In this document: one piece after another, positions 25,154 through 34,874 of the stretch | Layout of the letters: each line of letters starts with the position of its first letter | Position numbering within the stretch: the first letter of the stretch is position 1 | Source of the DNA: Spirochaetota bacterium | GTDB taxonomy: Bacteria; Spirochaetota; UBA4802; UBA5368 | DNA: 64,000 bases | Assembly: GCA_035477215.1 (NCBI GenBank) | Contig: DATIKU010000018.1 | Location: forward strand, 62,001-126,000 | Reading direction: 5' to 3' | Program-made: the position numbers and the translations under genes | The notes under the pieces: model-generated | Database searches by the model: none | Told to the model about the DNA's origin: nothing | The model's input: only the letters and a program-made list of their open reading frames with translations

Positions 25154-26233
25154 ATCGAGTCCCCTGACGATATCGACCACCTCGCGCACGCGCTGGGAGG
25201 CGTTCTTCTCCATCACGAGAATGTCGTTGCCGGACTGTACCACCACGACGTTCGACAGGCCGACAACGGCAATACGCTTTGTCTCGGCGAAAACCGAGCA
25301 ATCGCGGGCGCCGACAAAGATCGCCCGCTTGCCGGAGGGGCTGCGGTTGCCCTCACCGTCCGGCCGCAGGATGTCGTCGATGGAGTTCCAGCTTCCGAGG
25401 TCGCCCCAGCCGAAATCGCCTGGTACCACCACGCGCTTGCGCGCCTTCTCCATGATGCCGTAGTCGATTGAAATAGACTCAATGGAACCGAATATGCGCT
25501 CCTTGACCGCCCAGGCGTCGCCCCGGCTGGAGTCAACCACGCCCGCGCCGAGAGCGCCCAGCGGAGCGAAGGCCTCGTAATGGCGCGGCAGCAGATGCTT
25601 GAATTCATCCATTATAACCGAGGTCTTCCACGCGTATATGCCGCTGTTCCAGTAATAGGTCCCTTCAGCAAAATAGCGCTCCGCCGTTTCGAGGTCGGGC
25701 TTTTCCACGAAGCTTTCGATGGCGAAGGCATCGCCTTTGCCGGGCACGGCCTTGATATAGCCGTAGCCGGTCTCTGGATAGAGCGGTTTGATGCCGATGG
25801 TCGCCAGGTTTCCCTTTTCCGCTTCCGTAACGACTTTCCTTAATACGGCGGCGAATTCAACCGGGTTTCTGATATAATGATCGGCGGGGAGCACGATCAT
25901 GATGCAGTCACTGTAAATTTTTGACAGATATATGGCGGCGTAGAGGACGGCGGGCGCGGTGTTGCGCGGTCTGGGTTCGGAGAGCACCGTACCCTTCATG
26001 CCGATCCTTTCGAGCTCGCCGTAAGAGGCGTTCTCGTAGCACCGGGCCGTAACGATGACGCAGGACTCGGGCTTGAGCGGCAGAAGGCGCTTTATGGTCT
26101 GCTCGAGGAGCGTACCGTCCCCCGATAGGTCGTGAAACTGCTTGGGTTTTTCCTCCCTGCTGAGGGGCCACAACCGCGTTCCGGCCCCTCCCGCCATGAT
26201 CACAGGGACGACCTTCATGGTATTTTCGCTCAT
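25136..26233 (-). CDS. manC: mannose-1-phosphate guanylyltransferase
   Basis: The 365-residue protein makes GDP-mannose from mannose-1-phosphate and GTP, for cell-surface glycans. The nucleotidyltransferase signature IMAGGAGTRLWPLSREEKPK is at residues 13-32. VLPADHYI (~108-115), FVEKPD (~165-170) and YYWNSGIYAW (~183-192) are family motifs. It is a single-domain form (no C-terminal isomerase domain). The start has AGGGTGATGCG upstream. No other glycan gene is adjacent. Confidence 0.92.
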   Translation of the reverse strand: MSENTMKVVPVIMAGGAGTRLWPLSREEKPKQFHDLSGDGTLLEQTIKRLLPLKPESCVIVTARCYENASYGELERIGMKGTVLSEPRPRNTAPAVLYAAIYLSKIYSDCIMIVLPADHYIRNPVEFAAVLRKVVTEAEKGNLATIGIKPLYPETGYGYIKAVPGKGDAFAIESFVEKPDLETAERYFAEGTYYWNSGIYAWKTSVIMDEFKHLLPRHYEAFAPLGALGAGVVDSSRGDAWAVKERIFGSIESISIDYGIMEKARKRVVVPGDFGWGDLGSWNSIDDILRPDGEGNRSPSGKRAIFVGARDCSVFAETKRIAVVGLSNVVVVQSGNDILVMEKNASQRVREVVDIVRGLDSGKKS

Positions 26234-26398
26234 CGCATCACCCTAAAAGATATTTGACGTAATGCCGGCCCCTTGCGTATACTCACAGCCGATTGTCAGT
26301 AACGGGTCGGCGTCGAATGGTGGATTGGTCTTCACCGCACGGTCCATAACCGACACGTTCATGGGATTAATCAAGCCAAAATATTCGGATACGAGACA

Positions 26399-27241
26399 AT
26401 GCGAAAATCACAGAATGTCTCCCGCGCATGGCTCGTATCCGTCATGACGCTCGTGCTTGCGGGTTCATTGTCGACAGACGCACTCGCCCAGCGGACGAAA
26501 ACCAGCCAGCGCGCGGGAGAGCAGCGCAAGGCCGAGACGGGGCTGAAGGACAACCGGTATTTTTTTTATTTCATCGATTCCTCCATCTCCAATCTTGGCA
26601 CCGACGAGGAGAGGAAGCTGTTCCGCGAGGCAATACAGCGGGACATCCTGGCACAGCTTCTGTACATGAAATTCCTGTTCAAGGAATCATACGGCGAGAT
26701 CCGCAAATCGCAGCGAATCCTCATCGATCTCTACGGTAAAACGCTGTCGCGCGATATCGGGGTGGCCGGCGACCTTCTCAACGGCTTCGCCCCGCGGGTG
26801 ATCGAGCTTAAAGACAGGCGGGCCAGGAGCTATCTCCATCTCGGTTACCGCGATATGAAAAATGCGCAGACGGCCATGCTGATCGGGGACAATATCACCG
26901 AGAAGCTCTATTCGATGCGGCTCTACCAGTACGTCAGGGCCATCAAGCTCGCCAAGCACGCCAAGCGATACGCCTTTTTCGCGCTAATCGAGATATCGAC
27001 TCCGCGCGAGGAGAGGAGGCCGGTGAACAATTACAGCTTCGAGGAGATAGAGGATAGGTTGGTGAAAATCGGGCCGGATGAAAGCCGCGAGCGTCACCTG
27101 CTCATCCACTGGGACAACTATTACCGCGCGAAAACGGCGAAATCCTTTTACGACGAGATATGGGATAACCCCGCGCTGCAGGAGCTCGAGGACTATAAGA
27201 GCTATCTTTCACGGAAGGAGTATATTGAAGAAGGAGATTAG
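26399..27241 (+). CDS. secreted helical protein, hypothetical
   Basis: The 280-residue product has a signal peptide (about 1-31, ending LSTDALAQ) and a mostly helical charged mature part. Notable segments are RYFFYFIDSSISNLG and ARSYLHLGYRDMKNAQ. I recognise no family. Its layout (short signal, helical repeats around Lys/Ala/Tyr) resembles the protein at 31404-32060, and both border the same envelope gene block. The start lacks a good ribosome site. A periplasmic role is likely. Confidence 0.6.
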   Translation: MRKSQNVSRAWLVSVMTLVLAGSLSTDALAQRTKTSQRAGEQRKAETGLKDNRYFFYFIDSSISNLGTDEERKLFREAIQRDILAQLLYMKFLFKESYGEIRKSQRILIDLYGKTLSRDIGVAGDLLNGFAPRVIELKDRRARSYLHLGYRDMKNAQTAMLIGDNITEKLYSMRLYQYVRAIKLAKHAKRYAFFALIEISTPREERRPVNNYSFEEIEDRLVKIGPDESRERHLLIHWDNYYRAKTAKSFYDEIWDNPALQELEDYKSYLSRKEYIEEGD

Positions 27242-27340
27242 GCCTGTCGCCCGGCAGGTGGATACGCAAATCTCCATGCTAAGGGCGGAGTCATGAGCGA
27301 TACGCCCGGTTCATGCGGGGATTATATTGAGGGGTCGATG

Positions 27341-29647
27341 ATGAGGCATACAAATATGAAGGTGAGTAAAGTCTTGATCATGCTGTCACTCTTCGCACTG
27401 TGCTGCATGAGAGGGGAAGGCGAGGCGAGCAGGCTGCCGGAGATTGGTTTCTATTCTTCCCCGGAAACCGCGATACAGTCCCTCGAGAAGGAGGGAATCG
27501 GCTACCGGGAACATTTCATGCTCGGCGTAGCCTACAAGAAGAAGAAAAACTACAAAAAGGCCCTGTTTCATTTCAGCAACGGCTGTTTTTCCCGAGAGCG
27601 GGACTACCGGTTGCGCCTCTTCGCGCACCCGGTATACGCCTTCGTAAAATCGTATAACATTAAATCTGAATACTATGCCGACGCGGTGGCGGAGATAGCC
27701 GATATCTTTTTCCTGTACCGGGAATTCGACCATGTGACGAAATTCGTTGACCTGCTTAAAAACGATGGAAGCGCCATGTACCGCGACGCCCTGCTTCTGA
27801 AGTCGCGTGCTCTCTCCGAGCTTGGCCGCGACGACGAGGCACTCCGGACGGTCGAGGACCTTCTTAAATCATACCGGGACCCCGAATCGCGCGCCGTGGC
27901 CATGATACGGAGAGCGTCACTTCGCGAGAAGGGTAACGATTTCGACGGAGCGGTGAAGGACTATGCCGGGGTGATTGTGCTGGACGAATCGAGTTGGCAG
28001 TCGGCGATCGCCGCGGGAAGGCTCGTTGATATCAAGGGGCGGCTGGAGAACCCGCCCTCCGACGAAACCCTCGTGACGCTCTCCGGGGCGCTGTGCCGCC
28101 ACAAACGGCATGATGAGGCTCTTCCAATACTGAAAAACCTCGCAGCGGAATCGAAGGACGACGCGATACGCATGCGTTCAATACGCCTTCTGGCCCGCGC
28201 CTATGCCGGCTTGAACAGGATTAAGGAAGCGGAGGCCCTTGTGCGGGCTTTTGACCCGGCGAAACAGGTTGAAATTCGTCTCGCCGCCGCAGACGAGCTA
28301 TGGAGCGGAAACAAAAAGGGCGCCGCCGTCGAAATATACCGTACAATTGCAACTGACGCGCCGAAAGAGACGGCAAAACACGCCCTGCGGCGAATCGCGG
28401 TCTTTACATCGGATAATCGTTCGGCGGGATTCGAAAAGAACCTGCTGGATTTCAAGGAGCGATATCCGGACGACGCGTTCGCCGAATACTGCCTGTGGAC
28501 GCTTGGAAGGGAGGCGCTTAAAAAAAAGGATAGCAAGGCCGCGGAGGAATATTATACGGAGGCGCTCGGGAAATATCCCGACGGCGAGAACGCGGACCGC
28601 ATGAAGTTCTGGCTGCTCCGGTTCAACGAAGACAGCGGTAAAAAGGACGAGGCGGAGCGTCTGTTTCGTGACCTCGTGGCGAACAATCCCGATTCGACGC
28701 TTACCTGGGCGCTGATGGAACGTAAGGCGGGAGGGTACCGGGCCGAGGCGCTCGCCGCCGACTTCGGCCGGGCGCTGGCGGAAGGCAGGCGCGCCGAGTA
28801 TCTCTTCTGCCACGCGATGCTTTTTCTCATGGAAAAAGACATAAAGAAGCGAAATGCGCGCCTCGAGAAAATACCCTCGGACGAGAAAAAATCATGGGAA
28901 ATCCTCGAGCGTGACATCGGAAAGCCGCAATTCAGTTCACGATACTCGAGCACTATGAAGGCCTTCGATCGATATTTCGCCGTTGGCCACGTTGGCGGGA
29001 TAAACAGGGAGCTTTCGCTGCTCAACGGCGAACCCGACGCCCAGGAGGATAGATCCGTCGCTCTCGCGTATTTCGGCGAACGGTATGGTCATTATTATTT
29101 TTCACTGTTCAGCACGCTCGAGATCATGCGCGCGCGAAAATTGCGGGAAAACATCTCCCTGATGCCCGAGTCCCTGCTGAAGCGCCTCCTCCCGACTCCA
29201 TTTAATGAGTGCGTGGAAGAATCGGCGAAAACGTTCAAGGTCGACTCCAATGCCGTCTATGCCGTCATGAAGGCGGAGTCGCTCTTCCATCCAAGGGCGA
29301 TGTCCTCCGCCGGCGCGGTGGGGCTTATGCAGATCATGCCGGCGACGGCCCGGGGGATTGCGCGCTGGCTCGGTGTTCCCGAGTACGACCTTAAAGACCC
29401 CTGCACGTCCATACGCTTCGGGACACGATATATCGCCGGCCTGCTTTCCATGTTCAATGGTAACTTCGACTTGGTTGTCGCAGGGTACAACGCGGGAGCG
29501 GGAAATGTGCAGAAATGGCGGGCCAGAATGCCGGGAGAAGACCCTGATTATTTTACGGAATTCATTCCATTCGGCGAGACGCGCTATTACGTGGTGCGGA
29601 CCAGAAAGTTCCTCATTCAGTATGGAATCATAAACCAGCGGCGGTGA
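27341..29647 (+). CDS. Slt70-like lytic transglycosylase with TPR-like repeats
   Basis: The ~768-residue product has a signal peptide (hydrophobic KVLIMLSLFALCC) and a long superhelix of TPR-like repeats (about 40-560). A C-terminal GH23 SLT domain follows (about 620-750): catalytic Glu in YAVMKAESLFHP, then GAVGLMQIMPATARG and VAGYNAGAGNV. It cleaves peptidoglycan in the periplasm with anhydromuramyl products, and its size and layout match Slt70. The second of two adjacent ATGs (27341) is best spaced from GAGGGG; the frame is open upstream to 27293. Confidence 0.9.
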   Translation: MRHTNMKVSKVLIMLSLFALCCMRGEGEASRLPEIGFYSSPETAIQSLEKEGIGYREHFMLGVAYKKKKNYKKALFHFSNGCFSRERDYRLRLFAHPVYAFVKSYNIKSEYYADAVAEIADIFFLYREFDHVTKFVDLLKNDGSAMYRDALLLKSRALSELGRDDEALRTVEDLLKSYRDPESRAVAMIRRASLREKGNDFDGAVKDYAGVIVLDESSWQSAIAAGRLVDIKGRLENPPSDETLVTLSGALCRHKRHDEALPILKNLAAESKDDAIRMRSIRLLARAYAGLNRIKEAEALVRAFDPAKQVEIRLAAADELWSGNKKGAAVEIYRTIATDAPKETAKHALRRIAVFTSDNRSAGFEKNLLDFKERYPDDAFAEYCLWTLGREALKKKDSKAAEEYYTEALGKYPDGENADRMKFWLLRFNEDSGKKDEAERLFRDLVANNPDSTLTWALMERKAGGYRAEALAADFGRALAEGRRAEYLFCHAMLFLMEKDIKKRNARLEKIPSDEKKSWEILERDIGKPQFSSRYSSTMKAFDRYFAVGHVGGINRELSLLNGEPDAQEDRSVALAYFGERYGHYYFSLFSTLEIMRARKLRENISLMPESLLKRLLPTPFNECVEESAKTFKVDSNAVYAVMKAESLFHPRAMSSAGAVGLMQIMPATARGIARWLGVPEYDLKDPCTSIRFGTRYIAGLLSMFNGNFDLVVAGYNAGAGNVQKWRARMPGEDPDYFTEFIPFGETRYYVVRTRKFLIQYGIINQRR

Positions 29648-29908
29648 TCGCCCGCCTTATGGAGGGAGCGGCAAATCAGGGGATTGCATCGGCAGGCGGC
29701 CGTGCACATGCGGATGTTGGAATGTTTTCGGCGGGCCTGTAAATAGTTGCCCCCGGGCAGGTTCGGGCTTGCACTTAAGGGACATGCCCATGATAAGAGT
29801 ATGTGCGGGACGCGGCATTACTGATAGCGGTTATGTAAAACCGGGCGAATCGATAAATCCGGGACTTGCAACTGGTTAAATGTATTTCCGAATGCAATGG
29901 AGGCGGTT

Positions 29909-30601
29909 ATGAAAAGAATACTCATTTTCACGCTGATTATACTGGCCGGTTCCTTACCGGCGGCGGCACAGCAAAACATAGGAAGGATCGTCTCGATAGT
30001 GGGCGATGTCGATATCACCACCGTAACCGGGGGCGTAAAGTTCGTCCCGCAGATAGGGGTGACGATCACCGATGACCACCGGATTCGTACCGGTAACCGC
30101 TCGTATGCCGAGCTCCTCCTCAACGACGGAAGCAAGCTTTTCGTACGCGAGGTGACGGTGCTCAACCTGTCCGGTCTCAAGATGGCCGAAACCGATCCGC
30201 CCACGCGCATACAGGTGGTCACCGGCAAGCTCCGTATCACCATGAAGAAGACGTTCAGGAGCCGCTCGCTCGTGCTCAGGACCCCGACGGCGGTGGCCGG
30301 CGTAAGGGGAACGGACTTCGGCGTGGTTGTGGGCCGTCAGGAGACGAAGCTCGTCGTTTTCGAGGGACAGGTGGAGGTGGCGAGCTCGAATAAGGACGTC
30401 ATAAAGGCCTGGGTGGTCAAGGAACGGGAAGAGGTGAGCGTTAAGAAGGATGTCCCTCCAACCGCTCCGCGGGTGGTTCCCGGTGAAATATTGAAGTCCT
30501 GGTTTGATTATTATGATATCGATGAGCGCAGCAGGATCATCATCCGGAACAAGCGGGACGAGGGGTTCCTTGACGGTGTTTTGAGAAAAAAGGATTTTTG
30601 A
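29909..30601 (+). CDS. secreted FecR-domain protein
   Basis: The 230-residue product has a signal peptide (MKRILIFTLIILAGSLPAAA) and a FecR domain: VTITDDHRIRTGNRSYAELL, then SRSLVLRTPTAVAGVRGTDF and VVFEGQVEVAS. In spirochaete-like genomes such stand-alone FecR proteins are secreted, without sigma/anti-sigma partners, and may bind peptidoglycan or surface structures. The ATG at 29909 has GGAGG five bases upstream. It lies 12 bases before the HEAT lipoprotein gene, as an operon. The gap 29648-29908 shows nothing else. Confidence 0.82.
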   Translation: MKRILIFTLIILAGSLPAAAQQNIGRIVSIVGDVDITTVTGGVKFVPQIGVTITDDHRIRTGNRSYAELLLNDGSKLFVREVTVLNLSGLKMAETDPPTRIQVVTGKLRITMKKTFRSRSLVLRTPTAVAGVRGTDFGVVVGRQETKLVVFEGQVEVASSNKDVIKAWVVKEREEVSVKKDVPPTAPRVVPGEILKSWFDYYDIDERSRIIIRNKRDEGFLDGVLRKKDF

Positions 30602-30613
30602 CCGATCGATGCG

Positions 30614-31402
30614 ATGATTCGAGCCTTTGCCGCTGCGACGCTCTTCCTGGCGTTTTTTCTTCATACCGGTTGCGGGAGCGGCGGAACCCAGCTGAAGAAA
30701 GACGACCGGCAGAAAATACGCGAGACGGCCGCGCGCTGCGAAAGCGCGAGCTGGCAGGTGCGGCAAAGCGCGGTGAAGGATCTGGCGTCCTACCAGGTCC
30801 GTGAGGCGGAGGAGATCCTTATAAGGGCTCTCGACGACAGCCACACCCTGGTGAGGGTTGAAGCGCTGAGGGGCCTCGAAAATACGGATAATAAAAAGGC
30901 GCGCCGGCGGATACGTGCGCTCGCCGAGTACGAGCAGAACAATAGCGTACGCTGGCAGGCGATAAGGGTTTTACGGGGGTTTCGTGACGCGAGAGACGCG
31001 GTCGTGTTCGCGAAAGGGCTTTCGAGCGACGACTGGCTCCTCCGCGAGGAAAGCATTAAGGGACTTCTCTCAATAGAGGACTTCGCCATCAAGTATGTCT
31101 CGGTGCCCTACGTGCTTCAGGCGCTGGCAGACCCCAGCATGAACGTGAGGGTGGCGGCCATTGAGAATCTTTCGGTGCAGGATGAGCGGATTTACAGGGC
31201 CCTTGCCGCGATGCTCGATGATGAAGCGATAACGAAGCACACGCTGCTGAGGGCCCTGCTGAAGGGCCTTAACGGATATAAGCTCGACGGACTCACCATG
31301 AAACGGGTGACTGCGCTACTCGTACACCAGAACGCGGAGATACGAGTCCTCTCGCTGAGACTTCTGAAGCGTGATCGGGAATTGAAAAAGAACGACGACT
31401 GA
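30614..31402 (+). CDS. HEAT-repeat lipoprotein
   Basis: The 262-residue protein starts with a lipoprotein signal and lipobox (FLHTGC, Cys20). The mature part consists of HEAT/Armadillo repeats: SWQVRQSAVKDLASYQ, HTLVRVEALRGLENT, NSVRWQAIRVLRGF, DDWLLREESIKGLLS, SMNVRVAAIENLSV and NAEIRVLSLRLLKR. It is likely a protein-binding scaffold at an envelope membrane. The FecR gene precedes it by 12 bases. Confidence 0.82.
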   Translation: MIRAFAAATLFLAFFLHTGCGSGGTQLKKDDRQKIRETAARCESASWQVRQSAVKDLASYQVREAEEILIRALDDSHTLVRVEALRGLENTDNKKARRRIRALAEYEQNNSVRWQAIRVLRGFRDARDAVVFAKGLSSDDWLLREESIKGLLSIEDFAIKYVSVPYVLQALADPSMNVRVAAIENLSVQDERIYRALAAMLDDEAITKHTLLRALLKGLNGYKLDGLTMKRVTALLVHQNAEIRVLSLRLLKRDRELKKNDD

Positions 31403-31403
31403 G

Positions 31404-32060
31404 CTATTTCTCTTTTTCCTTCGACGTGTATATCCTGTTCTGTGCGTCCACAACGTCCTTTTTGTAGCGATCGGGCAACGGCTCCTTCGCCAGCTCGTAG
31501 TATTTGAAACAAGATTCCTTGACCCGACGATAGTAATAAATGGAGTCCACCGGCTTGGCGCGCTCGAACAAATCGTTGGCTTTATTGATGCCGAACGCCC
31601 CGTTGGATACGAGGAGCTCCGCGGTGGGATCGGTCTTTTCACCCTTGAGCGAAAGCTTTACGTTTGTCCTAACGTGCTGCTTTATGATTTCGCGGTGAAG
31701 GGCTTCCGTGTCATCCTTGAATTTCTGCGCGAGTTTCATTCCGACGGCACGAATGTCCTTGTCGTTTTTCGTATAGAGATTGGCGGATTCCACCAGGCTT
31801 CCCCTGAAATAGTACGAAGTCGCCTCCGCGTAGTCGTTAACGAGCCGGTCGAACTCGGCCTCGCCACCGCCGAAATTGATTATCGCGGTGTGCAGCAGCT
31901 TTATGTTTTTGAAGTTGTCGTAGCTCAGCCGCTGAATCACATGTAGCGGGTTATACAGCGGATTGAATTCCTTTGCCGGCTCGGCCTGCTGCGCGCTGAG
32001 CGCAGCCGCGAAAACCGTTAAGAAGATGAGTACGCCGACGATTCGCCATCCCTTTGCCAT
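31404..32060 (-). CDS. secreted helical protein, hypothetical
   Basis: The 218-residue product has a signal peptide (about 1-24, ending AALSAQQ) and a charged helical mature domain, with ESCFKYYELAKEPLPDRYK near the C-terminus. No family is recognised; it recalls the gene at 26399. The ATG at 32060 has GGAGCG upstream; the ATG four codons earlier sits directly on the G-run. It converges with the HEAT gene with one base between stops. Confidence 0.6.
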   Translation of the reverse strand: MAKGWRIVGVLIFLTVFAAALSAQQAEPAKEFNPLYNPLHVIQRLSYDNFKNIKLLHTAIINFGGGEAEFDRLVNDYAEATSYYFRGSLVESANLYTKNDKDIRAVGMKLAQKFKDDTEALHREIIKQHVRTNVKLSLKGEKTDPTAELLVSNGAFGINKANDLFERAKPVDSIYYYRRVKESCFKYYELAKEPLPDRYKKDVVDAQNRIYTSKEKEK

Positions 32061-32314
32061 TTTTCGCTCCATCCCCCATGCGTCGTTTTAAGCCGGTATC
32101 CGGCACAATAAATGCCGACCTGGCCGGTAGTATGACCGGATATCCGCACCGGCGCCAGCACAACGCCGGGATCGCGGAGGCCGTTATCCCGGATTATGCA
32201 GCAATTCCATTTACGCGGAATCATAAAGTATAATTTAATAAAGTCAAGTAAAATGTTCGATATCCCGGCGGGGGATCCGGCCGGAATAAGTGGGCCCGTT
32301 CAGTCCGTACCCGA

Positions 32315-32524
32315 TTAGCGGCACGAGCTACAGGCGCCCGGGCGGGAGGGTACGCAACCGCTGCAATCACCTCCCCCCGAGCCGGAACCACTGAACATGG
32401 AAAAGAGTTTTTCGGTCCTTGGAGAACCGCAACGGGAGCAGACCGGCGGCGAGAAATCACCCATCCTTCGCAATTCGCTCGTTATAGTCACGCATTCAAC
32501 GCATTTAAATTCATAGACAGGCAT
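32315..32524 (-). CDS. FmdB-type zinc ribbon protein
   Basis: The 69-residue protein starts MPVYEFKCVEC and has a second pair PVCSRCGS, forming the CxxC...CxxC zinc ribbon of the FmdB family (putative regulatory protein). The tail is Gly/Ser/Cys-rich (SGSGSGGGDCSGC), also typical. Function is unknown; regulation of formamidase-like genes gave the name. The start was chosen by GGGAG spacing. Gaps on both sides (32061-32314 and 32525-32854) hold no other gene. Confidence 0.85.
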   Translation of the reverse strand: MPVYEFKCVECVTITSELRRMGDFSPPVCSRCGSPRTEKLFSMFSGSGSGGGDCSGCVPSRPGACSSCR

Positions 32525-32678
32525 CATTCTCTCCCAAAAGGGGCCCATAGAATATCCTGCCGTTAAATAAGACGTTTTTAAACGCCTTACGCATTACGAC
32601 TCCGTTATTATCGATAATAGAATCGTTGTAAAGCCCGGATAAGGGATGGTTCCCCCAACAATGTAATGACTCTATTTC

Positions 32679-32708
32679 AATGTAGCTGAAATGCTTGATG
32701 GGTGTCAA
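32679..32708 (-). promoter_or_regulatory. candidate promoter for the FmdB-type gene
   Basis: On the minus strand TTGACA (plus 32703-32708) is 18 bases from TACATT (plus 32679-32684). It lies about 155 bases before the start codon, in the otherwise empty gap 32525-32854. Confidence 0.35.
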
Positions 32709-32854
32709 TTTTTAATGTATAAAGCGCCCCGAAATCCTCCGAGGGTAAATTTAATTATTGCAAGTGGGCGCGCCGGCGCTATCGTATAGCAAATCCGCGC
32801 ATACGGCCCCCGGCCGTTCCGGTTAATATTACAGGCAAATGGTGACATGCAGCG

Positions 32855-33601
32855 ATGAACATACTCCTCACGAACGATGATGGTATTCATTCGGATGGGC
32901 TGGCTGCGCTCTGCGACGCGCTCTCCGAGAAGCACGGGGTGTATATAATAGCGCCGAACGGGGAGAGAAGTGCGTGTTCGAACGCGATAACGGTACGTAA
33001 CGACTTGGGAGTGGAGAAGCTCTCCGAGGGGCGCTACGCCCTGGACGGCTTTCCGGCCGATTGCGTGAACGTAGGGCTGCACGGCGGAATCATCCCGTCG
33101 ATCGACCTGGTTATTTCCGGCATCAATCACGGCCCCAACCTCGGCGATGACGTTTATTTTTCAGGAACGACGGCCGGCGCGAGGACGGCGTTCATCTTCG
33201 GGGTTTCCGGAATCGCGATCTCGCTCGATTGTTTCGGGTCCTCGGACTATTTCGGCGAGGCGGCAGGCTTTATGGCGGCGTACCTTGAAGAGTACCGGAA
33301 GCTTGCCGAACTCGGACCGTTGTTTCTCAATATTAATTATCCCGACCTGGCCAATACGCGCATCGCAGGGGTTCGCTATACGATGCTTGCAAAGCGCCAT
33401 TACCGCGATTCGTACAGCATTACGGGAAGCGACGGGAACGTTATACGCATGCGCCTGACGGGAAGGATTGAAAGCGATGAACTGGAGGGCAGCGACGCGA
33501 TGGAGCTTCGAAATGGATACATTTCGATAACACCGCTCCATCTCGACTGCACCGACCATTCTTTCATCAGGCGGCTTTCGGGACAGGGTGTTCATGGCTG
33601 A
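32855..33601 (+). CDS. surE: 5'-nucleotidase SurE
   Basis: The 248-residue enzyme dephosphorylates nucleoside 5'/3'-monophosphates and is linked to stationary survival. It has LLTNDDGIHSDGL at residues 4-16 (metal Asp pair), APNGERSACSNAI near 34-46, SGINHGPNLGDDV near 90-102 (Asn ligand) and YFSGTTAGARTAF near 104-116. The next gene's start overlaps its end by 8 bases. Confidence 0.95.
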   Translation: MNILLTNDDGIHSDGLAALCDALSEKHGVYIIAPNGERSACSNAITVRNDLGVEKLSEGRYALDGFPADCVNVGLHGGIIPSIDLVISGINHGPNLGDDVYFSGTTAGARTAFIFGVSGIAISLDCFGSSDYFGEAAGFMAAYLEEYRKLAELGPLFLNINYPDLANTRIAGVRYTMLAKRHYRDSYSITGSDGNVIRMRLTGRIESDELEGSDAMELRNGYISITPLHLDCTDHSFIRRLSGQGVHG

Positions 33602-34304
33602 CATAGGGCTCGATAGCAAGATAAAGAGGTTTCTGGCGGCCGCGCTAAGTAAAAGCGTGATGAATGACTACCGGAACGCATTGGAGGACCTCAGGGCGGC
33701 GGAGGCCCTCGACCGGGACAACCCCGAGGTTCTTTACAACCTCGGCATCTGTTATGCGCGCACCGGCCTGTATAAAAGCGCTGCCGAGTACTTCAGGCGG
33801 GTTATCGACCTTCCGCTTGCGTTCGTGGATATCAATACCGTACGCAAGCTTCTCGCCTACTGCGCCATAATGTACGGTGAGTATGCCGAGGCGGAGCGGC
33901 TTCTCGAAACAAGCCTCGGAATTTCGCCCAGGGACGCCGCCGCTCTCAATATGAGGGGATACTGCCGGGAAAAAACGGGACGATACACCGAAGCGATTGA
34001 GTCGTACCGCGAGATAATCGGCATTGATCCGCGCAACTGGAACGCCCACAACTCTCTGGCCTTCCTGATCGCCGAAAGCGGAGGCGACCTCGCCGAGGCC
34101 GCCGGGCATGCGTCGATTGCGCTGAAGGCGAAACCAGCTCATCCCGCCTATCTTGACACGATGGGCTATGTCTATATGAAGCGGGGTCAGGCCAGGGCGG
34201 CCAAGGATCATTATAAAAAGGCGCTTGCCCAGATGCCCGAATCGGCGGAGATCAAGGCCCACATCGCCGAACTCCTGGGCACCCGCCCCGGGAAACGCGG
34301 GTAA
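33594..34304 (+). CDS. TPR protein
   Basis: The ~236-residue cytoplasmic protein is built from TPR units: NPEVLYNLGICYARTGLYKS, AEAERLLETSLGI, AALNMRGYCREKTGRYTEAI, and HPAYLDTMGYVYMKRGQARA. It lacks a signal peptide. It overlaps surE, so the two are co-translated; a partner is not evident. Confidence 0.8.
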   Translation: MADIGLDSKIKRFLAAALSKSVMNDYRNALEDLRAAEALDRDNPEVLYNLGICYARTGLYKSAAEYFRRVIDLPLAFVDINTVRKLLAYCAIMYGEYAEAERLLETSLGISPRDAAALNMRGYCREKTGRYTEAIESYREIIGIDPRNWNAHNSLAFLIAESGGDLAEAAGHASIALKAKPAHPAYLDTMGYVYMKRGQARAAKDHYKKALAQMPESAEIKAHIAELLGTRPGKRG

Positions 34305-34380
34305 GGGCGTTTTCAGGCTTATTTTTCTCTTTTTTTAAGCTCCGATTTTTATAAAATATTCTACAAAATTATTATAAAAT

Positions 34381-34394
34381 GCCGATGGTATAAT
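34381..34394 (+). promoter_or_regulatory. promoter for the small gene at 34424
   Basis: A perfect TATAAT (34389-34394) lies 30 bases before the start, in an AT-rich stretch without a good -35. Overlapping it, GCCGATGG (34381-34388) matches six of eight bases of the flagellar sigma28 -10 consensus GCCGATAA, with a poor -35. Either reading is possible. Confidence 0.4.
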
Positions 34395-34423
34395 AGAAGT
34401 ACTCCACGGAAGGAGGTGCTGAA

Positions 34424-34666
34424 ATGGATGTCACATCGGTAATCCCCGGCTTCCCCTCGGTGCGATCCGCCGCGATCGATGAGAGAATGCTCGCCGTTAA
34501 CGCGAGGGCCGCTTCAGGACTGAGGACCGAGGCGCCACATTTCGATTACGACAAGGTGATGATGGACCTTGATGAGGTGAGAAATTTCCTCTACATGCTC
34601 ATCGGCGCCGAGATACAGGTAAAACAGGACGAGCGGATCGGTGCTAACGTTGACCGCATGGTGTAG
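34424..34666 (+). CDS. small hypothetical protein
   Basis: This 80-residue acidic protein has a very strong ribosome site (GGAAGGAGGTGCTGAA). Its C-terminal half is helical with VRNFLYMLIGAEIQVKQDER. No family is recognised. It stands alone between a promoter and a strong hairpin, so it is well expressed and probably real. A flagellar link would be suggested only by the sigma28-like box. Confidence 0.6.
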   Translation: MDVTSVIPGFPSVRSAAIDERMLAVNARAASGLRTEAPHFDYDKVMMDLDEVRNFLYMLIGAEIQVKQDERIGANVDRMV

Positions 34667-34699
34667 CGGCTATAAAGTCGGGACATGTGTTTATAACCG

Positions 34700-34726
34700 G
34701 AAGAGCACGGCGGCGCCGTGCTCTTC
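34700..34726 (+). terminator. strong hairpin after the small gene
   Basis: GAAGAGCACGGC (34700-34711) pairs perfectly with GCCGTGCTCTTC (34715-34726) around a 3-base loop, 33 bases after the stop. No T-run follows, so it may be a terminator aided by other factors or an mRNA end stabiliser. Confidence 0.5.
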
Positions 34727-34874
34727 GGCCGTATGGGCGGCGGGAACCGGCCGTCTCCGATAACCGGCGAAAAGTTGTTGACTTATAATTAGCGTACTTA
34801 TTTTGTATTTATCTATAAAAATATTCTTAGAGCAGTTTCGCGGCTTTGAAGTGCCGATTTTTTACCGTAACAAA

